Shown one piece after another: positions 35,290 to 43,896 of a DNA stretch of 64,000 nucleotides. The notes below the pieces were generated by a model. That model searched no databases. It had not been told where the DNA came from and worked only from the letters and a program-made list of their open reading frames with translations. Source of the DNA: Micromonospora chokoriensis (GTDB taxonomy: Bacteria > Actinomycetota > Actinomycetes > Mycobacteriales > Micromonosporaceae); the NCBI RefSeq assembly GCF_900091505.1, contig NZ_LT607409.1, forward strand, positions 4,898,001 to 4,962,000, written 5' to 3'. How positions within the stretch are numbered: the first letter of the stretch is position 1; the number at the start of each line of letters is the position of its first letter. The translations under genes were made by a program, and so were the position numbers.

Positions 35290-35368
35290 AGATCAACTCG
35301 GGTTCCGGGAAACCGGCCTGTCGAAGGAGCTTGGACACCCCCGGTTTCCGTGAAAGCGAGTGGATCAC
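35290..35368. repeat. Palindromic intergenic element, copy A
   Basis: A ~79-bp imperfect palindrome beginning GATCAACTCGGGTTCC and ending GAAAGCGAGTGGATCAC. It shares its ends and layout with copies at 61262-61342 and 62410-62492. It lies between the ECF sigma promoter region and a short plus-strand frame that seems to lose its start at the element's right edge. Confidence 0.75.
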
Positions 35369-35375
35369 GCCCTAG

Positions 35376-35534
35376 GCACACGCGACCACGAGCGCGATAT
35401 TCAACCGGATCACGCAGATGCTCGACTTCGTCGAGACCGACCCGGCTCCGTCGCGGGCCGACATCATCGACCGGCTGCGCCGCGGTGAGATCACCGCACA
35501 GCAGGCGTTGGCCGAGTTGGACGGCCGATCGTGA
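35376..35534 (+). pseudogene. Short conserved-looking frame without start, probably truncated by the palindromic element
   Basis: After a TAG at 35373 the frame reads TTSAIFNRITQMLDFVETDP, then RADIIDRLRRGEITAQQALAELDGRS and stops at TGA 35532-35534, overlapping the next ATG by one base. It looks protein-coding (SHOCT-like closing helix), and the coupling to the next gene suggests that it was a real gene. An internal ATG at 35418 could give a 38-residue product, but the natural start is missing just where the element ends. Confidence 0.45.
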
Positions 35535-35740
35535 TGCCGCAGTTGGTGACCGTCACTGTCGACCGCCCGGACCATCGGCCCATCCGCTTCTGGGTTCCGG
35601 TGCTCCCCGTGGCGCTCGTACTCCTGCCGGTCGTGGTCCTGGTCGTCCTCGCGGCGATCGTGGCCTGCCTCGTGTTCCGCATCCGTGTGGTGCGGGCGCT
35701 CGGTGCCGGTTGGCGCGTCGTCTCCGCGCTGCCAGCCTGA
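35534..35740 (+). CDS. Small membrane protein
   Basis: This 68-residue protein has a basic N-terminal part (VTVDRPDHRPIRFW) and one or two membrane helices (about 20-52, very Val/Leu-rich), then an Arg-containing tail. No family is recognised. The ATG overlaps the stop of the short frame upstream (TGATG), which indicates translational coupling. A perfect terminator hairpin follows. Confidence 0.55.
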   Translation: MPQLVTVTVDRPDHRPIRFWVPVLPVALVLLPVVVLVVLAAIVACLVFRIRVVRALGAGWRVVSALPA

Positions 35741-35765
35741 GGTCTAGCCGCTACCCAACGACCAG

Positions 35766-35797
35766 CGAAGGGACCACTCGGGTGCGTGGTCCCTTCG
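35766..35797. terminator. Perfect 12-bp terminator hairpin
   Basis: CGAAGGGACCAC (35766-35777) and its exact complement (35786-35797) enclose an 8-nt loop. It lies between the small membrane protein gene and the convergent beta-propeller gene and can serve both. Confidence 0.85.
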
Positions 35798-35844
35798 TAC
35801 TGTGGCGGACGGGCGCCGCGAACCCGGGCAGCGAGCCCGGTCGG

Positions 35845-37167
35845 TCAGCAGTTGCGCAGGCAGCGCACGAAAAGGTGGCTACGACCGTCGCCCGGGTGCA
35901 CGCCCAGGTCCGTCGCGGAGGAGATGAAGACGACCCGGCTTCCGTTGGCCGAGGTGACTCCGTCGAAGCTGTCGCCGTTACCGGTCGCCCCGGCGGCGGT
36001 GGTGCTCACCGCCGTCGTCCGGCCGGTGTTGAGGTCGCGCACGAAGACGTCGCTGTAGATGCCGTTGCCGTCACTTGGGGCGAGGTCCGAGGCCTGGGAG
36101 TAGAACGACACGTAACGACCGCCGGCGGCCAGTTGGCCGGACATGCTGTGGCTGTTGCCGGCGCCCGTACCTGCACGGTTGGCACTGACCAGGACGGTCG
36201 TGTCGGCGATCAGGTCACGGACGTAGATGTCGCTGGTCGTGTTGGTGTCCGCCGCCACGAACGGCTGGTACGACTCCCACGACACCTTCGTGCCGTCCTT
36301 GCTGATGCTCGGGTTCAGCCCGCCGCGGAACCCGCCCTCGGTGGTGGTGGCCAGGTTGGCCCGGACCGTCGCGCCGGACGAGAGGTCGTGCACGAAGATG
36401 CCGGTGCTCGTCCCGCCGTCACCGATCCAGTCGCCGGACCCGCTGAACACCACCCGCCGTCCGTTGCCCGACACGACGGCCTCGTACGCCGCGAGATTCG
36501 TGCCGCCGTCGGCCTGCAGGCTGACCCGGGTGGTCCTGCCGAGCACCGAGTCGTGGATGTACGCCACCTGCCCGTAGAGCCAGCGACCCTGGTCGTCCAG
36601 GTCGCCGCTGTAGGAGGTGACGATGAAGCTGGTGAAACGACCGTTGTCGGAGATGGTGGCGCCGCTGCTGCTGCCCCGGATCTCCCGCCCGCCCGCGAAC
36701 GTGCTGACCCGGGTGGTGGCCCCGGTCTGTCGGTCGTGCACGAAGACGTCACGTTCGTTGTTGGTGTCACCGGGCACGAGGTTCGACGCGTACGACGTGA
36801 AGGCCACGTACCGGCCGTTGCCGGAGATCGCCGCCGTGTACTCGATCCCGTCGTTGGCCGGCTGACCGTCCAGTCCTCCGCTGACCAGGGTGGTGACGCC
36901 GGTCTCCGTGTCGCGGACGAAGACGTCCGCGCTGTCGTTGGTGTCGCCAGGGACGAGATTGTAGGAGGTGGAGGCGAAGGCGACGTACCGGCCGTCGTCG
37001 GAGATGTCGGAGCCACCGACACCGCCGTTGCCAGGAGACCCGTCGGGTGCCACATCGACCAGAGCGAGCGCCCCGACCTCGGCCGCCGAGGCGGGCACGG
37101 GCATGAGGAGCATCGTGGTCACGCCGGTGACCGCCGCGAGGCCACGGACCGTCCGAAGGGTACGCAT
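35845..37167 (-). CDS. Secreted beta-propeller protein (TolB/PD40-like repeats)
   Basis: A signal peptide (1-29, ending ASAA) is followed by about six to seven propeller blades of ~60 residues in a 440-residue protein. Each blade carries the signature I-S-x-D/N-G-R-Y-V-A/S-F (SDISDDGRYVAFAS, AAISGNGRYVAFTS, ATISDNGRFTSF, VVSGNGRRVVFSG, QLAAGGRYVSFYS, VTSANGSRVVFIS) and a D-V-F-V-R/H-D-x-x-T-G strand. The WD40-like PD40 repeats suggest an extracellular binding scaffold; no enzyme motif is seen. Two C-terminal cysteines (RCLRNC) may form a disulfide. The ATG at 37167 gives the signal peptide; the ribosome site is weak. The 333-bp gap upstream (37168-37500) shows nothing clear. Confidence 0.85.
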   Translation of the reverse strand: MRTLRTVRGLAAVTGVTTMLLMPVPASAAEVGALALVDVAPDGSPGNGGVGGSDISDDGRYVAFASTSYNLVPGDTNDSADVFVRDTETGVTTLVSGGLDGQPANDGIEYTAAISGNGRYVAFTSYASNLVPGDTNNERDVFVHDRQTGATTRVSTFAGGREIRGSSSGATISDNGRFTSFIVTSYSGDLDDQGRWLYGQVAYIHDSVLGRTTRVSLQADGGTNLAAYEAVVSGNGRRVVFSGSGDWIGDGGTSTGIFVHDLSSGATVRANLATTTEGGFRGGLNPSISKDGTKVSWESYQPFVAADTNTTSDIYVRDLIADTTVLVSANRAGTGAGNSHSMSGQLAAGGRYVSFYSQASDLAPSDGNGIYSDVFVRDLNTGRTTAVSTTAAGATGNGDSFDGVTSANGSRVVFISSATDLGVHPGDGRSHLFVRCLRNC

Positions 37168-37500
37168 GGACGCAGAGCCTAGTGAGGCAACACCGTCCGT
37201 GTTGCCCCGCGACGGCCTCGGGGTGGGCGGAAGCTGCCCTACAGTCGGCGGCACCGCCGACGGAAGGACCGTTGTGGACGGTATCGACAGGACGATGTTC
37301 CGCACGTCCGCCCGCCGTCGCCTTCAACGCTCTCACGGTGCTGCTGTATCGGAAGATCTGGTCATCGGTCGACGTCACCGGCCCACGATCCCGTCCCTTC
37401 GACGTGCGGCGCCCGCATGTCGGCAATCCGTCGTTGTCGGGGCGTCGGGCCACTCCGTAGCGTCGCGGCTACGTACCGTTGCCCAGCGGAAGGACCCCTC

Positions 37501-38172
37501 GTGTCCGAACTCGTCGCTCCGCAGCTCGTCGTGAACAGCAGAATGATCTACTTCGGTTGGCTGCCGGCCGACCCCGACGCGGTGGCCACCCTGGTGCCGG
37601 ACGGGCTCACGCCGGCACCGAACCACCAGGTCTTCATGAACCAGTACGTCGTCGACGACGCCGGGCAGACCTCCGGCTTCGGCGCGTACTCCCTGACGTA
37701 CATCGGACCGGATCTTTCCGGGGTTGACGCCCCCGACGGTGTCACGCCCGGTCGCTGGTGGACCCATTACTTCAATTCAAGCCCGGTCGTCCGGGCCTAC
37801 GCCACCGCCCGGGGCGTGCCGGCGACCCCGGGCAAGACCACCATCGAGGTACGCGGACACCGGCTGATCGCCACCACCGAGGCGGACGGCGTACCCGTGA
37901 TCAGGACGACGGCCCACGTCGGGCGCACCGGCGACGCCGTCAACAAGGGCCAACTGCGCTACCTGACCCGGCTGGACGGCAGGCTGCACAGCGGCACCTA
38001 CCCGTTCGTGGCCCAGCCGGTCGACCCGTTCGCTGTCGAGTCGGTGGAGTTCCTCGAACCCGACCACCCCGTGTACGCGCTGCGCCCTGCCGACCCGCTG
38101 ACCGTCGTCTGGGGTTTCTACTCACCGCGCGCGTCGTTCGCCTACCCGGGCGGCGAGTCGCTGCTCGACTGA
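37501..38172 (+). CDS. Acetoacetate decarboxylase family-like protein
   Basis: This 223-residue protein resembles the acetoacetate decarboxylase superfamily: RMIYFGWLPADPDAVATLVP near the start, then PNHQVFMNQYVVDD, a WWTHYFNSSPVVRAYATARG block and RGHRLIATTEADG. Family members decarboxylate beta-keto acids or have diverged to other chemistry; I cannot identify the catalytic lysine with confidence. The GTG at 37501 has GGAAGGA upstream. The 3' end overlaps the convergent DUF418 gene by 51 bp. Confidence 0.6.
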   Translation: MSELVAPQLVVNSRMIYFGWLPADPDAVATLVPDGLTPAPNHQVFMNQYVVDDAGQTSGFGAYSLTYIGPDLSGVDAPDGVTPGRWWTHYFNSSPVVRAYATARGVPATPGKTTIEVRGHRLIATTEADGVPVIRTTAHVGRTGDAVNKGQLRYLTRLDGRLHSGTYPFVAQPVDPFAVESVEFLEPDHPVYALRPADPLTVVWGFYSPRASFAYPGGESLLD

Positions 38173-39372
38173 CGGGACGCCGGCCGGTGCTGTCGTTCCG
38201 TTCGTCACCCGCCGCAGCGCCCACTCCGCCGGCCCGTACCGGTGCTGGCGCAGCCACCACGCGCTCACCGCAAGCTGCGCCGCGAAGATCAGCAACGCCA
38301 GCCCGGTCGTCCCCACCGGCGACACGCTCCCGGCCAGGCCGAGCCCGATCCCGCTGAAGATGAGCAGCCCCAGCAGCGATTGCCCCAGATAGTTGGTGAG
38401 CGCGATCCGCCCCGCCGGTGCCAGGGCTGACCGCACGAACCCGAACCGCGGGCTGTGCATCACCCGCAGCAGTGTGGCCACGTACGCGGCCGTCAGCAGC
38501 GGTGCGGTCGCCGCGCTCACACCGACGGCCAGTGACGCGCCGTTGCCGCCGCCCAGCGCGTACACCACGCCGCCCGCGACACCCACGGGGAAGCCGATGA
38601 CCTGGATCCGCCGCAGCACCGGCTCGTAACCGCTGACGCCGGCGAGGAGCCGCCGTCGGCCGGCAACCATGCCGAGCAGGAACATCGCCAGCGCCGTCGG
38701 CCCCTGGAACGTCGCGGACTGGAGCACCAGGAAGGGGAGCCCGGAGAGGTGGTGGCCGATGACGTCGCCCCAACCGCCGAGCATCGCGGCCGTCGCCTTC
38801 TCGGCGTTGGCCAGCGCCTCGGTTCGGGTCGGCAGGAACGCGGAGGAGTTCACGAAGAGCCCACTGGCCAGCAGGCTCAGCAGCACGACCCCGTAGAGCA
38901 CGCCGGCGACGCGCAGCGCCGTCCGGTCGCGGACCCGGCGCATCGCGAGCAGGACCAGGCAGACGACCGCGTACGTCATCAGGATGTCGCCGCCGTACAG
39001 AAGCGCGGTGTGCAGGGCGCCGAGGATGAACAGGCCGGCGATCCGGCGCAGCATCCGCGGCGCGAACGCGGCGCCCGCGCGCCCCGCCGCCGCCATCTGC
39101 AGGGTGAAGCTGTATCCGAACAGGAACGAGAAGAGGATGTAGAACTTCATGTCGACGAACACCGCGGACAGGAACCGCGTCACGTCGTCGAGGACCGACG
39201 AGAACGCCGGGTCCGTGATCAGGTTGCCCGGGTAACCGGAGGCCATGAAGGTGATGTTCACGACGAAGATCCCGAGCAGCGCGAAGCCCCGCAGCGCGTC
39301 GAGGTCGTGGAGGCGCTGCCCGGCGCTCGACCGGCTCGTCGTGGCGTCCATCGCGCCCGCTGACACGTCCAT
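38122..39372 (-). CDS. DUF418 family membrane protein
   Basis: This 416-residue protein has about ten membrane helices. It starts after a short cytoplasmic segment with LDALRGFALLGIFVVNI, the hallmark of DUF418/YeiB-type proteins, includes FSFLFGYSFTLQM, and ends with the DUF418 domain (RIALTNYLGQSLLGLLIFSG, then WW and EWALRR). The function is unknown (transport or acyl transfer has been proposed for relatives). It is divergent from a TetR regulator gene that probably controls it. The 3' end overlaps the convergent decarboxylase-like gene by 51 bp. Confidence 0.88.
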   Translation of the reverse strand: MDVSAGAMDATTSRSSAGQRLHDLDALRGFALLGIFVVNITFMASGYPGNLITDPAFSSVLDDVTRFLSAVFVDMKFYILFSFLFGYSFTLQMAAAGRAGAAFAPRMLRRIAGLFILGALHTALLYGGDILMTYAVVCLVLLAMRRVRDRTALRVAGVLYGVVLLSLLASGLFVNSSAFLPTRTEALANAEKATAAMLGGWGDVIGHHLSGLPFLVLQSATFQGPTALAMFLLGMVAGRRRLLAGVSGYEPVLRRIQVIGFPVGVAGGVVYALGGGNGASLAVGVSAATAPLLTAAYVATLLRVMHSPRFGFVRSALAPAGRIALTNYLGQSLLGLLIFSGIGLGLAGSVSPVGTTGLALLIFAAQLAVSAWWLRQHRYGPAEWALRRVTNGTTAPAGVPSVEQRLAARVGERRAR

Positions 39373-39429
39373 ATGCTTCTTCTCCCCGTCCGGCCCGACG
39401 ACAGCTTTAATGTACAGGAGATACTATCC

Positions 39430-40194
39430 ATGGGACACAATGTGCCGTCAATGGCCGGTGACGTGCCCGCCGACCTGGCGCGACTCTGGCGACTGCCGAC
39501 GTCCGCACGCCGCGGCCGGCCCGCCGAACTCGACGTCGAGCGGGTCGTCGGCGCTGCGGTGGACCTGGCGGACCACGAAGGGCTGGACGGGGTGACCCTG
39601 CAGAAGGTCGCGCAGACTCTCGGCTTCACCAAGATGTCGCTGTATCGGCACGTGGGTTCGAAGGAGGAACTCGTCGAACTGATGACCGACCACGCCACCG
39701 GGTCCGCCCCCCGGCTGGACGCGGACGACTGGCGTGACGGCGTGCATCGCTGGGCGGCGGCGATCCGCGCCCGGTACGCCGAACACCCGTGGCTCGTGGA
39801 GGTTCCGATCGCCGGCCCGCCCCGAGGGCCGAACGCCATCGGCTGGATGGACGCGTTCCTGCGGGTCCTGCACGACACGGGCCTGGACCCGAGGACGAAG
39901 GGAGGCGTACTCGTCGTCGTCAGCGGTTATGTGCGCAACGCGATCCTGCAGGGCCGGCAGATGGCCGAGGGCCGCAGCGGCACCGGGCTGAACCAGGCCG
40001 ACGTCGAGCAGAACTACGGCCGGGCCCTCGCCGCGCTCGTCCACCCGGAGCGCTTCCCCGAGGCCGCGCCGCTGTTCGCGGCGGGCGCGTTCGAGAGCGA
40101 ACCGGGCGAGGACCCGGAGGACCAGGACTTCACCTTCGGCCTCGACCTGATCCTCGACGGCGTCGAGGCCGCCATCGCGCGGCGCACGTCCTGA
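39430..40194 (+). CDS. TetR/AcrR family regulator
   Basis: This 254-residue repressor-type protein has a TetR helix-turn-helix at about 35-80 (VVGAAVDLADHEGLDGVTLQ, KVAQTLGFTKMSLYRHVGSK) and a TetR_C-like ligand domain. The likely start is ATG 39430 with AGGAG nine bases upstream; ATG 39448 is possible. The 57-bp region shared with the divergent DUF418 gene (39373-39429) contains an AT-rich TTTAATGTACA stretch that may hold both promoters and an operator. Regulation of the DUF418 gene is inferred from the divergent layout. Confidence 0.85.
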   Translation: MGHNVPSMAGDVPADLARLWRLPTSARRGRPAELDVERVVGAAVDLADHEGLDGVTLQKVAQTLGFTKMSLYRHVGSKEELVELMTDHATGSAPRLDADDWRDGVHRWAAAIRARYAEHPWLVEVPIAGPPRGPNAIGWMDAFLRVLHDTGLDPRTKGGVLVVVSGYVRNAILQGRQMAEGRSGTGLNQADVEQNYGRALAALVHPERFPEAAPLFAAGAFESEPGEDPEDQDFTFGLDLILDGVEAAIARRTS

Positions 40195-40296
40195 AGCGCA
40201 GCACGCCGTCGTGCTCCGAAACCCGGCTCAGCCGCACGGTCTTCGAGTGACCCGCGACGCGCCGCCGTCGACGAAGCCGCCACCGCCGGGCGAGTG

Positions 40297-40629
40297 TCAG
40301 CTGGGCGGGGGCGGGCACTCCAGGACCGCGATCGAGTTCCCGGCGAACAGCCCCAGGTGCGGGTGCCCGGAGAAGATCTGCACGGCCTCGTCGTGCGAGC
40401 CCGCTTCGACGATGGTGTAGCCGGTCAGGGAGTCGGTGACGTCCTCGACACCCCGCGCGGTGACCAGCTTCTTCGCGTTCAGCGGAGCGCCCGGGTCGAC
40501 GATGGACTTCTCGTTGGCCTGCGCCCACGACGCCCAGGCGTTGATGAACTCGGTCTGCTGCTGCTCGGTGAGGTCGGCCTTGCCGACCTCGTCAGCAGCG
40601 CCGTGGAAGAGCGCGAGGAATCTGCCCAT
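40297..40629 (-). CDS. YCII-related (YciI/DGPF-like) protein
   Basis: This 110-residue protein has the ferredoxin-like YCII fold: MGRFLALFHG strand at the start, a helix with NAWASWAQAN, TGYTIVEAGSHDEAVQIFSG, and the closing IAVLEC strand. YCII proteins often bind small molecules or act beside sigma factors or regulators; no catalytic residues are clear. The ATG at 40629 starts the conserved strand. The gene converges with the TetR gene and precedes a second TetR gene region. Confidence 0.78.
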   Translation of the reverse strand: MGRFLALFHGAADEVGKADLTEQQQTEFINAWASWAQANEKSIVDPGAPLNAKKLVTARGVEDVTDSLTGYTIVEAGSHDEAVQIFSGHPHLGLFAGNSIAVLECPPPPS

Positions 40630-40679
40630 CCCCGCATCGTATCGGGCGGCATCCGGGCGGGTGGTGATCGCTCCGACCG

Positions 40680-41225
40680 TCAGGCCGCGCCGAGGCCGCT
40701 CATGAAGGTGGCTACGACGAGGTCGGCGGCCTGCGGTGGCGTCAGGGTGGGGAACTGGTGGGCGGCGGCGTCGACGAGTTGGTCGAGGACCGTTCGTGCC
40801 CAGGTCAAGTCCACGTCGCCGCGAAGGTATCCCTCGTCTCGCGATCGGCGGATGAAGGCGTCGACTCGGGCGCTCTGCTCCTGACGGCGGACGCTGGCGA
40901 CAGGGTCGTTCTGCATCATGCGGCGAGTGTCGAGTGGCCATTCGCGGCTGACGGGGACGATTCCCTCCACGTAGCGGTGCAGGGCGACGGGCACGGGAGC
41001 CTCGGTCAGGCGGGCCTCGTCGAGGACGTGCTCGGCGGAGTCGAGCTTGGCCCGGAAGACGGCGCTGAGCAGGGCTTCGCGGTTCGCGAAGCGGCGGTGC
41101 ACCGTGGTGCGGTCCACCCCGGCGGCAGCAGCGACGGCTGACATGGAGGTGCCGGGGTCCTCGGCCAGAAGTCGAGCTCCGGCACGGAGGACGGCATCCA
41201 GGTTGCGGGCTGCGTCGGCTCTCAT
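40680..41225 (-). CDS. TetR/AcrR family regulator of the SDR/aldehyde dehydrogenase genes
   Basis: This 181-residue regulator has a TetR helix-turn-helix at about 8-52 (LDAVLRAGARLLAEDP, SAVAAAAGVDRTTVHRRFAN) and a helical ligand domain. It is divergent from the SDR gene across a 167-bp region with two palindromes (41283-41302 and 41325-41340), one overlapping a predicted promoter of the SDR gene. It probably represses the SDR and aldehyde dehydrogenase genes and itself. Confidence 0.86.
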   Translation of the reverse strand: MRADAARNLDAVLRAGARLLAEDPGTSMSAVAAAAGVDRTTVHRRFANREALLSAVFRAKLDSAEHVLDEARLTEAPVPVALHRYVEGIVPVSREWPLDTRRMMQNDPVASVRRQEQSARVDAFIRRSRDEGYLRGDVDLTWARTVLDQLVDAAAHQFPTLTPPQAADLVVATFMSGLGAA

Positions 41226-41282
41226 GGTGCTGCGACCTTACTCGACTGTTTCAGGTATCCGGCAATCTTCTGCTTGTGAGTT

Positions 41283-41302
41283 GCGGAACAGAATATTTCC
41301 GC
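41283..41302. promoter_or_regulatory. Palindromic operator candidate 1
   Basis: GCGGAA-cagaatat-TTCCGC: perfect 6-bp arms with an AT-rich centre, 58 bp upstream of the TetR start codon, fitting an autoregulatory site. Confidence 0.55.
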
Positions 41303-41312
41303 CTCAGGCCTG

Positions 41313-41340
41313 TTGCATTTAGCGACCGTAGCTCTACGGT
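41313..41340 (+). promoter_or_regulatory. SDR gene promoter with operator ACCGTAGCTCTACGGT
   Basis: A perfect 16-bp palindrome with a 2-bp centre (41325-41340) overlaps the -10 region of a predicted promoter: TTGCAT (41313-41318), 16-bp spacer, TACGGT (41335-41340). The SDR start is 52 bp downstream. This is a typical place for a TetR operator. Confidence 0.7.
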
Positions 41341-41392
41341 TGTGTTGCCGCCCGCCTCGGGTGGTGAGGAATGACCAGGGAGGATACGTACG

Positions 41393-42232
41393 ATGACAAG
41401 GACTTGGCTGATCACCGGCGGCTCGCAGGGCCTGGGCAGGGCACTGGTGCTCGCAGCGCTGGAGGCCGGCGACCGGGTAGTGGCGACGTCCCGCAAGCCG
41501 GAAGCGCTGGCCTCCCTGGTGGCAGAGCACCCGGAGCGTCTCGCGGCCGTCGCCCTCGACGTCACCTCCCCGGCGCAGGCCCGAGTGGTGGTCGACGCGG
41601 CGGCGCGGCGGTTCGGCTCCATCGACGTGGTCGTCAACAACGCGGGCTACGCCACCAGCGGCTCGATCGAGGACTTCCCCGAGGAGGAATTCCGCGCGCA
41701 GGTCGAGGCGAACCTGTACGGCGTGGTCAATGTGACGAGGGCGGCCCTACCCGTGATGCGCGGGCAGCGCTCCGGGCACATCGTGCAGATCTCCTCGATC
41801 GGCGGCCGCGTTGGCGGCACCCCCGGCCTGGGTGCCTACCAGACGGCGAAGTTTGCCGTGGAGGGCTTCTCCGAGGTCCTCGCCAACGAAGTGGCTCCCT
41901 TGGGCATCAAGGTCACCATCGTCGAGCCGGGTGGTATCCGCACCGGCTGGGCCGCCGGGGCCGCCGAGCCGTCCGGTCCCATCACGCCTGACTACGCGCA
42001 GACGGTTGGCGCGTGGCTGGATCGATTCGCGCAGTATGCCGGGAACGAGCCCGGTGACCCGGATCGCATGGCCCGCGCCATCGTCGACACCGTGGACGCC
42101 GCGGAGCCTCCGCGCCGGCTGCTGCTCGGCAGCGACGCACTGGGGATCGCGATCAGCTCGGAGGAAGGCCGTATTGCGGAAGCCAACTCGTGGGCCACGG
42201 TGAGCCGGTCCACGGACTACCCCACCGCCTGA
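41393..42232 (+). CDS. SDR family NAD(P)-dependent oxidoreductase
   Basis: This 279-residue short-chain dehydrogenase has the cofactor motif TGGSQGLG (residues 8-15), NNAG near 82-85, the catalytic serine in ISSIGG near 135, and YQTAK (Tyr and Lys) near 147-151. The substrate is an alcohol/ketone pair not identified. Its C-terminal GDPDRMARAIVDTVD and PPRRLLLGSDA pattern is that of the branch often found with TetR regulators. An aldehyde dehydrogenase gene follows, so oxidation of an alcohol through an aldehyde to an acid is plausible. Confidence 0.92.
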   Translation: MTRTWLITGGSQGLGRALVLAALEAGDRVVATSRKPEALASLVAEHPERLAAVALDVTSPAQARVVVDAAARRFGSIDVVVNNAGYATSGSIEDFPEEEFRAQVEANLYGVVNVTRAALPVMRGQRSGHIVQISSIGGRVGGTPGLGAYQTAKFAVEGFSEVLANEVAPLGIKVTIVEPGGIRTGWAAGAAEPSGPITPDYAQTVGAWLDRFAQYAGNEPGDPDRMARAIVDTVDAAEPPRRLLLGSDALGIAISSEEGRIAEANSWATVSRSTDYPTA

Positions 42233-42254
42233 CCGACACCGTGGTGGCTCGAAC

Positions 42255-42341
42255 GTGCAGCGGGGCGACCCGGCCACGATGGCCGCCGCGATCCTGAGGC
42301 TCACCGAAGAGCCGGCGCCGCCGATGCGGCTTCTGCTCGGC
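42255..42341 (+). pseudogene. C-terminal fragment of a second SDR gene
   Basis: In the gap before the aldehyde dehydrogenase gene, one frame reads VQRGDPATMAAAILRL and PPMRLLLGSS, matching the end of the SDR just upstream (GDPDRMARAI, PPRRLLLGS). No start or cofactor domain is present; the frame is open into the aldehyde dehydrogenase. It is a remnant of a tandem or replaced SDR copy. Confidence 0.65.
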
Positions 42342-42374
42342 TCCTCCACCCCTTCTCATCTCAAGGAATCAAAC

Positions 42375-43826
42375 ATGACTGTGCGCGACAAGCTCTACAT
42401 CGGTGGTTCCTGGGTGACTCCCAGCGCGCCGGAGCTGATGCTCGACATCCTGTCCCCGCACGACCAGTCGGTGCTCGGCCGCGTGGCGCAGGCCGCACCG
42501 GCCGACATCGACAAGGCTGTCGCCGCCGCGCGCGCGGCGTTCGACCACGGTCCGTGGCCGCGCACCTCGCCGAAGGAGCGCCAAGACGTCGTGCGTCGTT
42601 ACGACGCGCTGCGTACCGCCCGGGCGGACGAGATCGCCGCGGCGATCTCCAGGGAGAACGGCTCGGCAGGCTGGTTCACCGCGGTCGGTCAACCCTTCCT
42701 GACCCGTCAGACCAACGCCTACCTCCAGGCAGCCGAGGAGTTCGGCTGGGAGGAGATCGTCGCGCCGTCCGACCCTTCGGTGGCCTTCGACACCATCGTC
42801 CGGCGCGAGGCGATCGGTGTGGTCGCCGCGGTCATCCCGTGGAACTCCCCGTTCTCCGCCGCCACCGCGAAGCTGATCCCGGCTCTGCTGGCGGGCAACA
42901 CCGTCGTACTCAAGGTCTCCCCGGAGAACTCGCTGAGCATGATGCTGCTGGCGGACCTCTGGCACGAGGCCGGGCTGCCCGACGGCGTCCTCAGTGTGCT
43001 CCCGGCGGACCGGGAGACCAGCGAGCACCTCGTCTCGCACGCCGACGTCGACAAGATCTCCTTCACCGGCTCGACCCGCGCCGGCCGGCGGATCGCGGCG
43101 ATCGCCGGGCAGCAACTCAAGCGCGTCGGTCTGGAACTGGGCGGCAAGTCCGCCGCACTGATTCTGGACGACGCGGACCTGGCCGCCGCGATGCAGGGCC
43201 TGCGGTTCGGATCGCTGGGCAACAACGGCGAGGCGTGCATCCTGCAGACCCGCATCCTGGCTCCACGCAGCCGTTACGAGGAGGTCGTCACCGCCGTGAA
43301 GGACATGGTCGAGTCGCTGAAGGTCGGCGACCCCGCCGCATCCGACACCTTCATCGGCCCGATGATCCGCCGCGACCAGCAGCAGCGTGTCATCGACTAC
43401 ATCACCATCGGCATCGAGGACGGCGCACGTCTGGTGACCGGCGGCCCGCAGATCCCCGCCGGCCTGGAGAAGGGCAACTACGTCACCCCGACCGTGTTCG
43501 CCGACGTCGACAACGGCATGCGCATCGCGCAGGAGGAGATTTTCGGCCCGGTCCTGGTCGTCATCGCCTACGACGACGATGACGACGCCGTGCGGATCGC
43601 CAACGACTCCGATTACGGCCTGTCCGGCGGAGTCTGGTCCGCGGACGTCGCCCGCGCCCTGGCCGTCGCCCGCCGGCTGCGTACGGGCACCGTCACGCTG
43701 AACGGCTCGCCGATCAGCTTCGACGGTCCCTTCGGTGGCTACAAGGCCAGCGGTCTCGGCCGCGAGTACGGCACGGTCGGCCTGACCGGCTACGTCGAGC
43801 ACAAGTCGATCACCCGCAGCCGGTAG
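42375..43826 (+). CDS. Aldehyde dehydrogenase
   Basis: This 483-residue enzyme oxidises an aldehyde to the acid with NAD(P). Key residues: N157 in PWNSPF, K180 (cofactor), the GSTRAG loop, E254 in LELGGKSA (general base) and C288 in NNGEACILQTR (nucleophile), plus EEIFGPVL in the C-terminal half. The usual GQ before the catalytic Cys is GEA, as in several branches. AAGGA lies before the ATG at 42375. It follows the SDR gene in the same direction, and is probably under the same TetR control. Confidence 0.93.
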   Translation: MTVRDKLYIGGSWVTPSAPELMLDILSPHDQSVLGRVAQAAPADIDKAVAAARAAFDHGPWPRTSPKERQDVVRRYDALRTARADEIAAAISRENGSAGWFTAVGQPFLTRQTNAYLQAAEEFGWEEIVAPSDPSVAFDTIVRREAIGVVAAVIPWNSPFSAATAKLIPALLAGNTVVLKVSPENSLSMMLLADLWHEAGLPDGVLSVLPADRETSEHLVSHADVDKISFTGSTRAGRRIAAIAGQQLKRVGLELGGKSAALILDDADLAAAMQGLRFGSLGNNGEACILQTRILAPRSRYEEVVTAVKDMVESLKVGDPAASDTFIGPMIRRDQQQRVIDYITIGIEDGARLVTGGPQIPAGLEKGNYVTPTVFADVDNGMRIAQEEIFGPVLVVIAYDDDDDAVRIANDSDYGLSGGVWSADVARALAVARRLRTGTVTLNGSPISFDGPFGGYKASGLGREYGTVGLTGYVEHKSITRSR

Positions 43827-43896
43827 TCGGGGGATCTTCGATGGGAAGAAGCCGCGCTCCGCGCACGGGTTGCCCGCCGCTGGCACCATCGTTGCG

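Noticed and set aside
35098..35368. N-terminal extension of the ECF sigma factor by 90 codons
   Set aside because: The extension translates palindromic element A and low-quality sequence; ATG 35098 has GGAAGG and begins the conserved part.
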